NCBI RefSeq assembly: GCF_036345995.1
Contig: NZ_CP107796.1
Span: 1,922,001-1,986,000 of the forward strand
DNA from: Streptomyces sp. NBC_00557
GTDB taxonomy: Bacteria > Actinomycetota > Actinomycetes > Streptomycetales > Streptomycetaceae
DNA: 64,000 nt
Direction: 5' to 3'
Part shown: positions 9,680 through 17,251 of the stretch, piece after piece
Position numbering within the stretch: position 1 is the stretch's first letter
Layout: every line of letters begins with the position of its first letter
Translations under genes and position numbers: made by a program
The notes under the pieces: generated by a model
The model's input: the letters and a program-made list of their open reading frames with translations, nothing else
Told to the model about the DNA's origin: nothing
Database searches by the model: none

Positions 9680-10561
9680 TCAGGACCGACGGTACCGACC
9701 GAACAGAAATCCGGAGTCCTCCAGCAGGGACACGAGTTCGAACCGGTGCGGCACCGCGACCGCCGGGCCCCCGGCGATGCGCTGGGCGTCGCCCGCGGTG
9801 AGCATGGGCGACAGGGTCAGGCACAGCTCGTCCAGCACCTCTGCGGCGACCAGCTGGCCGAGCAGCCGGGGACCGCCCTCGGTGAGCAGCCGGGTGTGGC
9901 CGAGTCCGGCCAGGGCGCGCACCGCCCGCGCGGGATCGACGGCCACACCCTCGCCGGCGGTCACCACCGTGGCGCCGGCCTTCTCGGCGGCGGCGACGCG
10001 GGCGGGGGCGGCCCCGGCCCCGGTCAGGATCAGCGTGGGCACCAGGGGGGAGGTGAACAGGGGCAGCGAGAAGTCCAGGTCCAGGCTCGCGCTGACGACC
10101 GCGATCGCCGGCGCCGGGCCCTGTCCGGCGGCCTCGCGGGCCTCGGCGAACTCGGCACGCGCGCGTGCGGGGCGGTACCCCTCCTGCCGTACCGTTTCCG
10201 CACCGACCACGATGACGTCCGCGAGCGCCCGGAGCGTGCCGAAGATCCGCATGTCGGCGGCGCTGGAGATGGGCTGGGAGCGCCCGTCGTGCTGGGCTGC
10301 GCCGTCGAGCGTGGAGACCATGTTGGCCCGCAGCCACGGCCGCGCGGGGCCCGGCGCGGGCTCCGGGTAGGCGTAGGCGGCGGCCAGCTCGGCGAGGCTC
10401 CACTCGCGGTCGGCGTGGGCCTCGTGGTCGGCGTGGCCGCCGGCGCCACCGGGCACATGGGCCACGGCGCTCACACCGACGCCCCTGGCCCCCTCCCTCT
10501 CGATGGCCCCGCCGGAGGCCTGGGCTGCTGTTTCGTCGGTCACAGGGAACAGGCGTCGCAT
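9680..10561 (-). CDS. RibD C-terminal-like pyrimidine reductase family protein
   Basis: This 293-residue protein has the dihydrofolate-reductase-like fold of the RibD C-terminal reductase. Marks are RPWLRANMVSTLDGA near residue 76, the NADPH-site ADVIVVGAETVR, the LLTEGGPRLLGQL segment and the conserved C-terminal strand. The family reduces the ribosyl side chain of the riboflavin precursor with NADPH. This copy has no deaminase domain and no riboflavin gene beside it, so its substrate may differ. The start is ATG 10561; the frame stays open upstream but would run into the divergent zapE gene. Only 37 bp separate the two divergent starts, so their promoters must overlap. No Shine-Dalgarno sequence is visible. 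Confidence 0.8.
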   Translation of the reverse strand: MRRLFPVTDETAAQASGGAIEREGARGVGVSAVAHVPGGAGGHADHEAHADREWSLAELAAAYAYPEPAPGPARPWLRANMVSTLDGAAQHDGRSQPISSAADMRIFGTLRALADVIVVGAETVRQEGYRPARARAEFAEAREAAGQGPAPAIAVVSASLDLDFSLPLFTSPLVPTLILTGAGAAPARVAAAEKAGATVVTAGEGVAVDPARAVRALAGLGHTRLLTEGGPRLLGQLVAAEVLDELCLTLSPMLTAGDAQRIAGGPAVAVPHRFELVSLLEDSGFLFGRYRRS

Positions 10562-10598
10562 GTCGTGCAGTGTGACACGGCGCTTAGCATGGATAACC

Positions 10599-11702
10599 GT
10601 GTCGTCCTCCACCACCACCTCCGGTTCCAGCCCTCTGACCCACGCGGGCCCCCTGTCCCTGTGCGCCCGCGAGCCGCACGTGCCCGCGGACCGGCTGGTC
10701 GCCGAGATGGTGCCGCCGCCGCGCTTCGACTCGGTCCGCTTCTCGACGTACATACCGGACCCGAACCAGCCCAGCCAGCGGGAGGCGGTGCAGGTCCTCG
10801 AGGGCTTCGCGGCCGGGCTCGGCGGGGCGCACGCCTCCGGAGCCGGCCGGCGCGGCTTCTTCGGCTTCGGGCGGGCCAGGGCACCCAAGGCCCCGGCCGG
10901 CCCGCGCGGCGTCTACCTGGACGGCGGCTACGGCGTCGGCAAGACCCACCTGCTCGCCTCCCTGTGGCACGCCACCCCCGCCGAGCCCGCGCTCAAGGCG
11001 TTCGGCACCTTCGTGGAGCTGACGAACCTGGTCGGCGCCCTCGGCTTCCAGCAGACCGTGCAGACCCTCTCCGGGCACCGCCTGCTGTGCATCGACGAGT
11101 TCGAGCTCGACGACCCGGGCGACACGGTGCTGGTGTCCACCCTGCTCGGCAAGCTGGTCGAGGCGGGCGTGGCGCTCGCCGCCACCTCCAACACGCTGCC
11201 CGGCAAGCTGGGCGAGGGCCGGTTCGCCGCCGCCGACTTCCTGCGCGAGATCCAGGGCCTCGCGGCCCACTTCCGCACCCTGCGCATCGACGGCGAGGAC
11301 TACCGCCACCGGGGCCTGCCCGAGGCGCCTAAGCCGTTCACCGACGAAGAGGTGACGAAGGCGGCATACGCCACCGAGGGCGCCTCGCTCGACGACTTCC
11401 CGCGGCTGCTGGAGCACCTGGCCAAGGTGCACCCGAGCCGGTACGGCGCGCTGACCGACGGAGTGAGGGCGGTCTGCCTCACCGGTGTGCGGCCGGTGCC
11501 GGACCAGTCGACGGCGCTGCGGCTCGTGGTGCTCGCGGACCGGCTGTACGACCGCGAAGTCCCGGTGCTGGCCTCGGGGCTGCCGTTCGACCGGCTGTTC
11601 AGCGAGGAGATGCTGAACGGCGGCTACCGCAAGAAGTACTTCCGCGCGATCTCCCGGCTCACCGCGCTGGCCCGCGACGCGAAGGGTCTCATCGGCTCCT
11701 AG
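10599..11702 (+). CDS. zapE: ZapE (AFG1-like) cell division ATPase
   Basis: This is a 367-residue AAA-type ATPase of the ZapE/AFG1 family. Walker A is GGYGVGKTHLL near residue 112 and Walker B is LLCIDEFELDD; ATSNTLP marks sensor 1 and GEDYRHRG the family-specific region. In E. coli ZapE acts on the Z ring; mitochondrial AFG1 handles misfolded membrane proteins. The start is taken as GTG 10599 because the protein then begins with the short Ser/Thr stretch seen in relatives. TAGCAT at 10585-10590 lies 8 bases upstream and there is no Shine-Dalgarno, so a leaderless transcript is likely. It is transcribed away from the RibD-like gene. Confidence 0.88.
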   Translation: MSSSTTTSGSSPLTHAGPLSLCAREPHVPADRLVAEMVPPPRFDSVRFSTYIPDPNQPSQREAVQVLEGFAAGLGGAHASGAGRRGFFGFGRARAPKAPAGPRGVYLDGGYGVGKTHLLASLWHATPAEPALKAFGTFVELTNLVGALGFQQTVQTLSGHRLLCIDEFELDDPGDTVLVSTLLGKLVEAGVALAATSNTLPGKLGEGRFAAADFLREIQGLAAHFRTLRIDGEDYRHRGLPEAPKPFTDEEVTKAAYATEGASLDDFPRLLEHLAKVHPSRYGALTDGVRAVCLTGVRPVPDQSTALRLVVLADRLYDREVPVLASGLPFDRLFSEEMLNGGYRKKYFRAISRLTALARDAKGLIGS

Positions 11703-11784
11703 CGGCGACCCGACTCGCGGTCAAGAGCCGGATCACGCCACCGGACCAGCACTTTTCACGCTCTCTCGCGCGGGTAACGCGCAG

Positions 11785-11814
11785 TTAACCCGGCACAGCC
11801 CTTTGCCGGGTTAA
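11785..11814. terminator. Perfect 11-bp inverted repeat after zapE
   Basis: TTAACCCGGCA at 11785-11795 pairs with TGCCGGGTTAA at 11804-11814 around an 8-base loop. It lies 83 bp after the zapE stop and about 70 bp before the next start. It could end the zapE transcript, since Streptomyces terminators often lack a U-run. It could also be an operator for the downstream gene because it is AT-capped and symmetrical. Confidence 0.55.
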
Positions 11815-11835
11815 TGTGCTTCTTGACCATCCATT

Positions 11836-11850
11836 GACCAAGCCTTGGTC
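11836..11850. promoter_or_regulatory. Palindrome upstream of small secreted protein gene
   Basis: GACCAAG-C-CTTGGTC is a perfect 7-bp inverted repeat. It overlaps the second of two TTGACCA direct repeats (11823-11829 and 11834-11840). TTGACC matches a -35 hexamer, so a repressor could bind over the promoter of the gene at 11886. No clear -10 was found, so this is a candidate operator only. Confidence 0.4.
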
Positions 11851-11885
11851 TGTGCAAGAGGCGTGCGGTGTGCGAAGGGGGGCGC

Positions 11886-12224
11886 ATGTTCCGAGGTACG
11901 ACGGCCCGTGCCCTGCTCGCCGCCCTTGCCGTCACCCTGCTCGTCCTGCTGTTCTCCGCGCCCGCGGACACCTTCGCACCCGCGCACCCGCCCAGTGAGG
12001 CAACGGCCGGAGCCGGGTGCGGAAGCTGGTCCTGCGCCGAGCCGGAGCGCGAGGAGACGGACCCGGTCCGCGGCTCCGCCTCCCGCCGCGCGGAGGAACA
12101 CCCCCTCATAGCCGGCCGGGCCGCCGGCGCCGGCGGCCCGAGCGCGCCCGGAACCGCGGCGCAGAGCGCCCCCAGATCCTCCAGAGCGCACGCCCCGGCA
12201 GCTCTTCAGGTCTTCCGCTGCTGA
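11886..12224 (+). CDS. Small predicted secreted or membrane protein, unknown function
   Basis: The 112-residue product begins with a charged tip and a strong hydrophobic helix (about residues 5-24), then an Ala/Pro/Arg-rich, low-complexity region with the cysteine pair GCGSWSC and a final Cys. The start is ATG 11886 with a very strong GAAGGGGGG 3-10 bases upstream; a GTG at 11868 is the alternative. A signal peptide or single membrane anchor is likely. It sits 80 bp upstream of the carbonic anhydrase gene on the same strand and may share its transcript. I do not recognise a family. Codon use is normal for the region, which supports it being real. Confidence 0.6.
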   Translation: MFRGTTARALLAALAVTLLVLLFSAPADTFAPAHPPSEATAGAGCGSWSCAEPEREETDPVRGSASRRAEEHPLIAGRAAGAGGPSAPGTAAQSAPRSSRAHAPAALQVFRC

Positions 12225-12303
12225 CAGGTGGCCCGCTCACCCTTCCCCCACGACCGTGTTCGAGTCCGACGCGCCCGCGCAGGCGCGCCAGGAGGAACCC
12301 GCC

Positions 12304-12882
12304 ATGCAGCCCCTCATCGACCACGCCCGCACCTTCGGACAGCGCCCTGAGGAGTTCGCCGGGCTCGCCGAAGGCCAGTCCCCGCAGGTGCTGTTCATCA
12401 CCTGCTCCGATTCCCGGGTCGTCCCGGCCCTGATCACGGGCGCCCGCCCCGGCGAGCTCTTCGAGCTGCGCACCGCGGGCAACATCGTCCCGCCCCACAC
12501 CTCGCGGCACCCCACCAGCGAGGCCGCCACCATCGAGTACGCGGTGGAGGTGCTCGGCGTCCGCGACATCGTCGTCTGCGGTCACTCGCACTGCGGCGCC
12601 GTCGGCGCCCTGGTGCGCGGCGACGACCTGACCGCCGCACCCGCCGTGCGCGACTGGCTCGCGCACGCCACCCCGCGCCCGGCCGGCCGGGCCGAAGACC
12701 CCGAGGTCGCCGAGGGCGTGCAGGCGCACGTGCTGACCCAGCTCCTGCGGCTGCGCTCGTACCCCTGCGTCGAGCGCAAGCTGACGGCATGTCAACTCAC
12801 GCTGCACGCCTGGTACTACGAGGTGCACACCGGCGCCGTACGGGCGCACCGTCCGCAGACCGACACCTTCGAGTCCCTGTGA
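12304..12882 (+). CDS. Beta-class carbonic anhydrase
   Basis: This 192-residue enzyme interconverts CO2 and bicarbonate. The zinc and activation residues are all present: Cys34 and Asp36 in CSDSR, and His94 and Cys97 in GHSHCGA. The ATG at 12304 has GGAGGA 7 bases upstream. The stop overlaps the GTG start of the SulP transporter gene by 4 bp, so the two are translationally coupled. That pairing suggests the enzyme supplies or consumes bicarbonate at the transporter. The protein is cytoplasmic, with no signal peptide. Confidence 0.95.
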   Translation: MQPLIDHARTFGQRPEEFAGLAEGQSPQVLFITCSDSRVVPALITGARPGELFELRTAGNIVPPHTSRHPTSEAATIEYAVEVLGVRDIVVCGHSHCGAVGALVRGDDLTAAPAVRDWLAHATPRPAGRAEDPEVAEGVQAHVLTQLLRLRSYPCVERKLTACQLTLHAWYYEVHTGAVRAHRPQTDTFESL

Positions 12883-14366
12883 GCGCGCCGATGCAGAGCA
12901 AGAGGCTCATAAGTCGATTCCCTCATCTGCGGCACGACTTCGCCGCCTCCCTCGTCGTCTTCCTGGTCGCGCTTCCGCTGTGCGTGGGCGTGGCCGTCGC
13001 CTCCGGGGTCCCGGCCGAACTCGGCCTGGTCACCGGCATCGTGGGCGGCGTCGTCACCGGGCTGATGCGGGGCAGCAGTCTGCAGGTGTCGGGGCCGGCG
13101 GCCGGACTGACCGTGCTCGTCTTCGAGGCGGTGAAGGAGTTCGGGCTGCCGGCGCTCGGCGTGATCGTGCTCGCCACCGGACTCCTCCAGGTGGGCATGG
13201 GCCTGCTCCGGCTGGGCCGGTACTTCCGCGCCATCTCGGTCTCCGTCGTCGAGGGCATGCTGGCCGGAATCGGACTGGTGCTCATCGCCGGGCAGTTGTA
13301 CCCGGCGCTGGCGGCCAAGGCGCCCGACTCCGGCCTGGCGAAGATCGCCGGGCTGCCCGGGGCGTTCCTGGACGCCCTCGGCGAGGGCACGGCCATGGCC
13401 TCGCTCGCGGTGTGCGCGGGCACGGTCGCGGTGCTGGTGCTGTGGCGGCACGTCCCGGCGCGGGTGCGGGCCCTGCCCGGCCCGCTGGCCGCGGTGGGCC
13501 TCGCCACGGCGGCGGTGGCCGCGCTGGGCCTGCCGGTGGCCACGGTGGAGGTGCGGGGACTGCTGGGCTCGGTCCAGCCCCCGCCGCCGGGCGCGTTCGG
13601 GCAACTGGCGGACTTCGGGCTGCTCGGCACCGTCGTCGCCTTCACGCTGATCGCGTCCGCCGAGTCGCTGTTCAGCGCGGCGGCGGTGGACCGGCTGCAC
13701 TCCGGGCCGCGTACCCGGTACGACCAGGAACTGGTGGCCCAGGGCGCGGGCAACACGGTGTGCGGGCTGCTGGGCGCGCTGCCGATGACCGCGGTGATCG
13801 TGCGCAGCGCGGCCAACGTCCAGGCGGGCGCCCGTACGAAGGCCTCCCGGGTCCTGCACGGCGTGTGGCTGCTGCTGTTCGCCGCGCTGCTGCCGGGCGT
13901 GCTCGCCTGGATCCCGGTCCCGGCCCTCGCGGGCGTCCTGATCCACGCGGGAGCCAAGCTGGTGCCGGTCCGGGCGCTGGCCGTGCTGTGGCGCGAGCAC
14001 CGGGGCGAGGCGGTGGTCCTGGCCGTGACGGCGGTGTCGATCGTGGCGGTCAGCATGTTCGAGGGCGTGCTGATCGGGCTGACGCTGGCGGTCGTCAAGG
14101 CGGCCTGGCAGGCCTCGCACGTCAGGCTGGAGGTCGTCGACAAGGGTGCAGGGCCGGTCGACGCGTATCTCTCCGGCAACGCGACGTTTCTGCGGCTGCC
14201 GATGATCCTGGACAGCCTGGAGGCGCTGCCGCAGGACCGTCCCGTCCGGCTCGACCTGTCCGGGCTGCACCATCTGGACCACGCCTGCCGGACCGCACTG
14301 GAGAACTGGGCGGAGCGGCATGCGGCGGGGACGGAGCCGGTGGAGACGACGGCGCCGGTGGGGTGA
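12879..14366 (+). CDS. SulP family anion (probable bicarbonate) transporter
   Basis: This 495-residue membrane protein has the SulP/SLC26 core of about 12-14 helices, with VALPLCVGVAVASGVPAELG near the start and the signature SAESLFSAAAVDRLH near residue 260. A short C-terminal STAS-like domain follows (about residues 415-485), with LDLSGLHHLDHACRTALENW resembling the STAS core. GTG 12879 overlaps the carbonic anhydrase stop; ATG 12891 is the alternative start. Being coupled to a carbonic anhydrase points to bicarbonate rather than sulfate, as in BicA-like transporters, but the substrate is inferred from context. Confidence 0.88.
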   Translation: MSAPMQSKRLISRFPHLRHDFAASLVVFLVALPLCVGVAVASGVPAELGLVTGIVGGVVTGLMRGSSLQVSGPAAGLTVLVFEAVKEFGLPALGVIVLATGLLQVGMGLLRLGRYFRAISVSVVEGMLAGIGLVLIAGQLYPALAAKAPDSGLAKIAGLPGAFLDALGEGTAMASLAVCAGTVAVLVLWRHVPARVRALPGPLAAVGLATAAVAALGLPVATVEVRGLLGSVQPPPPGAFGQLADFGLLGTVVAFTLIASAESLFSAAAVDRLHSGPRTRYDQELVAQGAGNTVCGLLGALPMTAVIVRSAANVQAGARTKASRVLHGVWLLLFAALLPGVLAWIPVPALAGVLIHAGAKLVPVRALAVLWREHRGEAVVLAVTAVSIVAVSMFEGVLIGLTLAVVKAAWQASHVRLEVVDKGAGPVDAYLSGNATFLRLPMILDSLEALPQDRPVRLDLSGLHHLDHACRTALENWAERHAAGTEPVETTAPVG

Positions 14367-14379
14367 GCCCGCCCGAGGC

Positions 14380-14414
14380 GGCCGTACCAGGAGGTTCCGT
14401 TTTCTGGTACGGCC
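14380..14414 (+). terminator. Stem-loop after sulP
   Basis: GGCCGTACCAG (14380-14390) and CTGGTACGGCC (14404-14414) form a perfect 11-bp stem with a 13-base loop ending in TTTT. It starts 13 bp after the sulP stop and is the likely terminator of the carbonic anhydrase-SulP transcript. Confidence 0.6.
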
Positions 14415-14500
14415 GTCCGCCGAGGCCATGGCCCCGTTGGGCGGCGGGGGCATATCGTTGCAGAGACGGACGCATCGGACCTCTGTGCGAGGAGGTCGTC

Positions 14501-15499
14501 ATGGTCGAGGATCTGCTGGGTGCGCTCATCGGGGCGGGCTGCGCCGGCCTGGTGTACCTGGCGATGGCGGCGCGCGTGGTCAAGCAGTACGAACGGGGCG
14601 TGCTGTTCCGGCTGGGACGCGTCGCGGATGACATACGATCGCCGGGCTTCAACCTGATCATCCCCTTCGTGGACCGGCTGCAGAAGGTCAACATGCAGAT
14701 CGTGACCCTGCCGATCCCCGCCCAGGAGGGCATCACCCGCGACAACGTCACCGTCCGCGTGGACGCGGTCGTCTACTTCCGGGTGGTCGACGCGGTGAGC
14801 GCGCTGGTGAAGGTGGAGGACTACAAGTTCGCGGTGTCGCAGATGGCGCAGACGTCCCTCAGGTCGATCATCGGCAAGAGCGACCTGGACGATCTGCTCT
14901 CCAACCGGGAGAAGCTCAACCAGGGTCTCGAGCTGATGATCGACAGCCCGGCCGTCGGCTGGGGCGTCCAGGTCGACCGGGTCGAGATCAAGGACGTGTC
15001 CCTGCCGGACACGATGAAGCGGTCCATGGCCCGCCAGGCGGAGGCCGACCGGGAGCGCCGGGCGCGGATCATCAACGCGGACGCCGAGTACCAGGCTTCC
15101 AAGAAGCTGGCCGAGGCCGCGCAGCAGATGGCCGACACGCCCGCCGCCCTCCAACTGCGGCTGCTGCAGACGGTGATGGCGGTGTCCGCCGAGAAGAACT
15201 CCACGCTGGTCCTGCCGATCCCGGTGGAGCTGCTGCACTTCCTGGAGCGGGGCAACCAGCCGGTCGGGGACGGGGAAAGCCGGCCGGGGCGAGGCGGCGG
15301 GCAGGCCGCGCCGGGCGGCGGCGACACCGAGCGCCTCGCCGACGCGGACGCACGGACGGCACCGGACGACGACGCACAGCCCCTCCTGGACGCGGGCGTC
15401 CCGCAGATCACACCGGACAGCGGCACCGCGCCCGCCCCGGAGACGGACGACGCCCGCCCTGCCGCGCCGGTCGGTGACCGGGAGCCGCGCTCCGGATAA
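14501..15499 (+). CDS. SPFH/band 7 (stomatin-like) membrane protein
   Basis: This 332-residue slipin-type protein has one N-terminal membrane helix (about residues 5-24), then the SPFH domain with QYERGVLFRLGR, GFNLIIPFVDRL, AVVYFRVVDA and the helical AEADRERRARIINADAEYQA. Residues after about 255 are a low-complexity acidic tail rich in Gly, Ala and Asp. Stomatin-like proteins form large membrane scaffolds and often work with NfeD proteases, but no nfeD gene is present here. GAGGAGG lies 5 bases before the ATG. The start overlaps no other gene; the PEBP lipoprotein follows after 10 bp and is likely co-transcribed. Confidence 0.9.
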   Translation: MVEDLLGALIGAGCAGLVYLAMAARVVKQYERGVLFRLGRVADDIRSPGFNLIIPFVDRLQKVNMQIVTLPIPAQEGITRDNVTVRVDAVVYFRVVDAVSALVKVEDYKFAVSQMAQTSLRSIIGKSDLDDLLSNREKLNQGLELMIDSPAVGWGVQVDRVEIKDVSLPDTMKRSMARQAEADRERRARIINADAEYQASKKLAEAAQQMADTPAALQLRLLQTVMAVSAEKNSTLVLPIPVELLHFLERGNQPVGDGESRPGRGGGQAAPGGGDTERLADADARTAPDDDAQPLLDAGVPQITPDSGTAPAPETDDARPAAPVGDREPRSG

Positions 15500-15509
15500 C
15501 GTTCCGGGC

Positions 15510-16073
15510 ATGCGCAGGAACTGGGTGATCGCCGTGGCCGCGACGGCCCTCGTGGCGGGCTGCGGCGACGGCGGCGCACCGTCCGCCACGCACTCCGCCG
15601 CGCCCTCCCCCACCGCCACCGCCCGGCTGTCCGTGACGAGCACGGCGTACGCCGACGGCGCCACCGTGCCGCGCCGGTACACCTGTGACGGCGCCGACGT
15701 CTCGCCTCCGCTCACCGTCACCGGCGTACCCGCGGGGACGGCCTCGCTGGCGCTGGTCCTGCGGGACGCCGACGCCGCGCACGGCACGTTCGCGCACTGG
15801 CTGGTCTGGAACATCGGCCCGCACACCACGCGGCTGTCCGCCGGGCAGCGCCCGCAGGGTGCGGCGGAGGGACGCAACGGCTTCGGAAGGACCGGGTACG
15901 GCGGACCCTGTCCGCCGCACGGCGACCGGCCGCACCGCTACGTCCTCACCGTGTACGCCGTCGACCGCCGGGTACCGCTCGCCGCGGGCGCCTCGGGCGG
16001 CGATCTGCTGCGGGCGCTTTCCGGGCACACGCTGGGCACGGGCGTTCTCACGGGCCGGTACGGCCGCGCATAG
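15510..16073 (+). CDS. YbhB/YbcL-type PEBP lipoprotein
   Basis: This 187-residue protein belongs to the phosphatidylethanolamine-binding protein family. It starts with a lipoprotein signal (ATALVAGC lipobox) and has the PEBP marks FAHWLVWNI, GYGGPCPP and HRYVLTVYAVD. In bacteria these proteins bind small ligands or inhibit kinases and proteases, mostly uncharacterised. It should sit on the outer face of the membrane. It follows the SPFH gene closely, so both may act at the membrane. The ATG at 15510 is preferred over 15474, because the latter would extend past the signal peptide and overlap the upstream gene. Confidence 0.85.
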   Translation: MRRNWVIAVAATALVAGCGDGGAPSATHSAAPSPTATARLSVTSTAYADGATVPRRYTCDGADVSPPLTVTGVPAGTASLALVLRDADAAHGTFAHWLVWNIGPHTTRLSAGQRPQGAAEGRNGFGRTGYGGPCPPHGDRPHRYVLTVYAVDRRVPLAAGASGGDLLRALSGHTLGTGVLTGRYGRA

Positions 16074-16128
16074 CGCGCGAGGCCCCGCCGGGCGTCCCGG
16101 CGTACACGGACCGAGGGAAGGGGCGGCC

Positions 16129-17034
16129 ATGGCGGAGAAGAGCGAGAAGAAGAGCGGGACGAAGAGCGAAGGCAGGGGCGGAGGCACGAGCGGTCAGGAC
16201 CTCCGCAGGATGCTGCGGCTCCCGCCCGGCGAGCCGGTCGACCTGGCCGCGTTCGACACCCGCGCCACACCCGGAGCGCCCGGCGGCAAGCGGGCCGGCC
16301 GCGCCGACAGCGCGCGGATGGGCAAGCGGCTGGCCCGGCTGCAGGAGCGGCTGTGGGCGGCGGCCACGGCGGGCGACCAGCGGCGGGTGCTGCTGGTGCT
16401 GCAGGGCATGGACACCAGCGGCAAGGGCGGCACGGTCAAGCACGTCATCGGGCACCTCAATCCTTCCGGCTGCCGTATCCACGCGTTCAAGGCGCCCACC
16501 GAGGAGGAGCGGCGGCACGACTTCCTGTGGCGGGTGCGCCCGGTGCTGCCCCGGCCGGGCGAGATCGGGATCTTCGACCGCTCGTACTACGAGGACGTGC
16601 TCATCGCCCGCGTCCGGCATCTGGCCCGGCCCGCCGAGATCGGCAGCCGCTACGGCCTCGTCAACGACTTCGAGCGGTCCCTCGCCGAGGACGGCGTCAC
16701 CCTGGTCAAGTGCTTTCTGCACCTGTCCTACGAGGAGCAGCGGCGCCGGCTGCTGCGCCGGCTGGACCGCCCGGACAAGCACTGGAAGTTCGACCCGGGC
16801 GACATCGACGAGCGCGCCCTGTGGCCCGCGTACCAGGAGGCGTACCAGCTCGCCCTGGAGCGCTGCGCGGCGCCGTACGCGCCCTGGTACGTGATCCCCG
16901 CGGACCACAAGTGGTACCGGAACTGGGCGATCAGCCGCCTGCTGCTGGAGCACCTTCAGGACCTGGACCCGCAGTACCCGAAGGCGGACTTCGACGTCGC
17001 CGAGTGCCGGGAGCGGCTGCTGACGGGCCCCTGA
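16129..17034 (+). CDS. ppk2: Polyphosphate kinase 2 family protein
   Basis: This 301-residue PPK2 protein transfers phosphate between polyphosphate and nucleotides. Walker A is QGMDTSGKGGT near residue 90 and the Walker B-like DRSYYEDVL near 149. KWYRN near residue 263 is also present. The N-terminal 30 residues are Lys/Ser/Gly-rich and probably disordered. The ATG at 16129 has GGAAGGGG upstream. The subclass, and so whether it acts on AMP or ADP, cannot be settled by eye. It is a single gene with 55 bp to the PEBP gene upstream and about 72 bp to the metG leader ORF. Confidence 0.92.
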   Translation: MAEKSEKKSGTKSEGRGGGTSGQDLRRMLRLPPGEPVDLAAFDTRATPGAPGGKRAGRADSARMGKRLARLQERLWAAATAGDQRRVLLVLQGMDTSGKGGTVKHVIGHLNPSGCRIHAFKAPTEEERRHDFLWRVRPVLPRPGEIGIFDRSYYEDVLIARVRHLARPAEIGSRYGLVNDFERSLAEDGVTLVKCFLHLSYEEQRRRLLRRLDRPDKHWKFDPGDIDERALWPAYQEAYQLALERCAAPYAPWYVIPADHKWYRNWAISRLLLEHLQDLDPQYPKADFDVAECRERLLTGP

Positions 17035-17093
17035 GCCGCTGCCGTACCGCAGCGCGGCGCGAAAAGCGCGTGCCCGGCCGCGGCCCGCGTTGC

Positions 17094-17099
17094 TAGCAT
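17094..17099 (+). promoter_or_regulatory. Probable -10 box of the metG leader transcript
   Basis: TAGCAT sits 7 bases before the ATG of the leader ORF, so transcription would begin at or next to that ATG. No good -35 hexamer is visible 17 bp upstream (TGCCCG). The same TAGCAT/leaderless layout occurs in front of zapE. Confidence 0.45.
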
Positions 17100-17106
17100 C
17101 CGACGC

Positions 17107-17160
17107 ATGATCACGCCTTGGCCCCAGCACCGGACGATGCCCCCTCGACGGGGCTGCTGA
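17107..17160 (+). CDS. 17-residue putative leader peptide upstream of metG
   Basis: ATG to TGA encodes MITPWPQHRTMPPRRGC. It starts where a transcript from the TAGCAT box would begin, so it may be translated leaderless. It carries an internal Met codon and ends in Gly-Cys. Its last part overlaps a small stem (GCCCC 17139-17143 with GGGGC 17150-17154) and is followed 21 bases later by a strong hairpin. Position and structure fit a transcription or translation attenuator for metG. Nothing proves it is translated. Confidence 0.4.
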   Translation: MITPWPQHRTMPPRRGC

Positions 17161-17180
17161 GCATGGACGCGTGACGCATC

Positions 17181-17203
17181 CGAGGCCCCGGGACGGGGCC
17201 TCG
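17181..17203 (+). terminator. Attenuator-like hairpin before metG
   Basis: CGAGGCCCC (17181-17189) pairs perfectly with GGGGCCTCG (17195-17203) around a 5-base loop. It stands 48 bp before the metG ATG and 21 bp after the leader stop. The GGGGC at 17150-17154 could compete for its 5' arm, giving two exclusive folds. Confidence 0.5.
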
Positions 17204-17251
17204 ACGTGGTGTGCGGAGCGGCCCTCGTCTCCTGACACCGGAAGGTGTGCG

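Noticed and set aside
17100..17251. T-box riboswitch before metG
   Set aside because: No T-box sequence or specifier-loop arrangement could be found.
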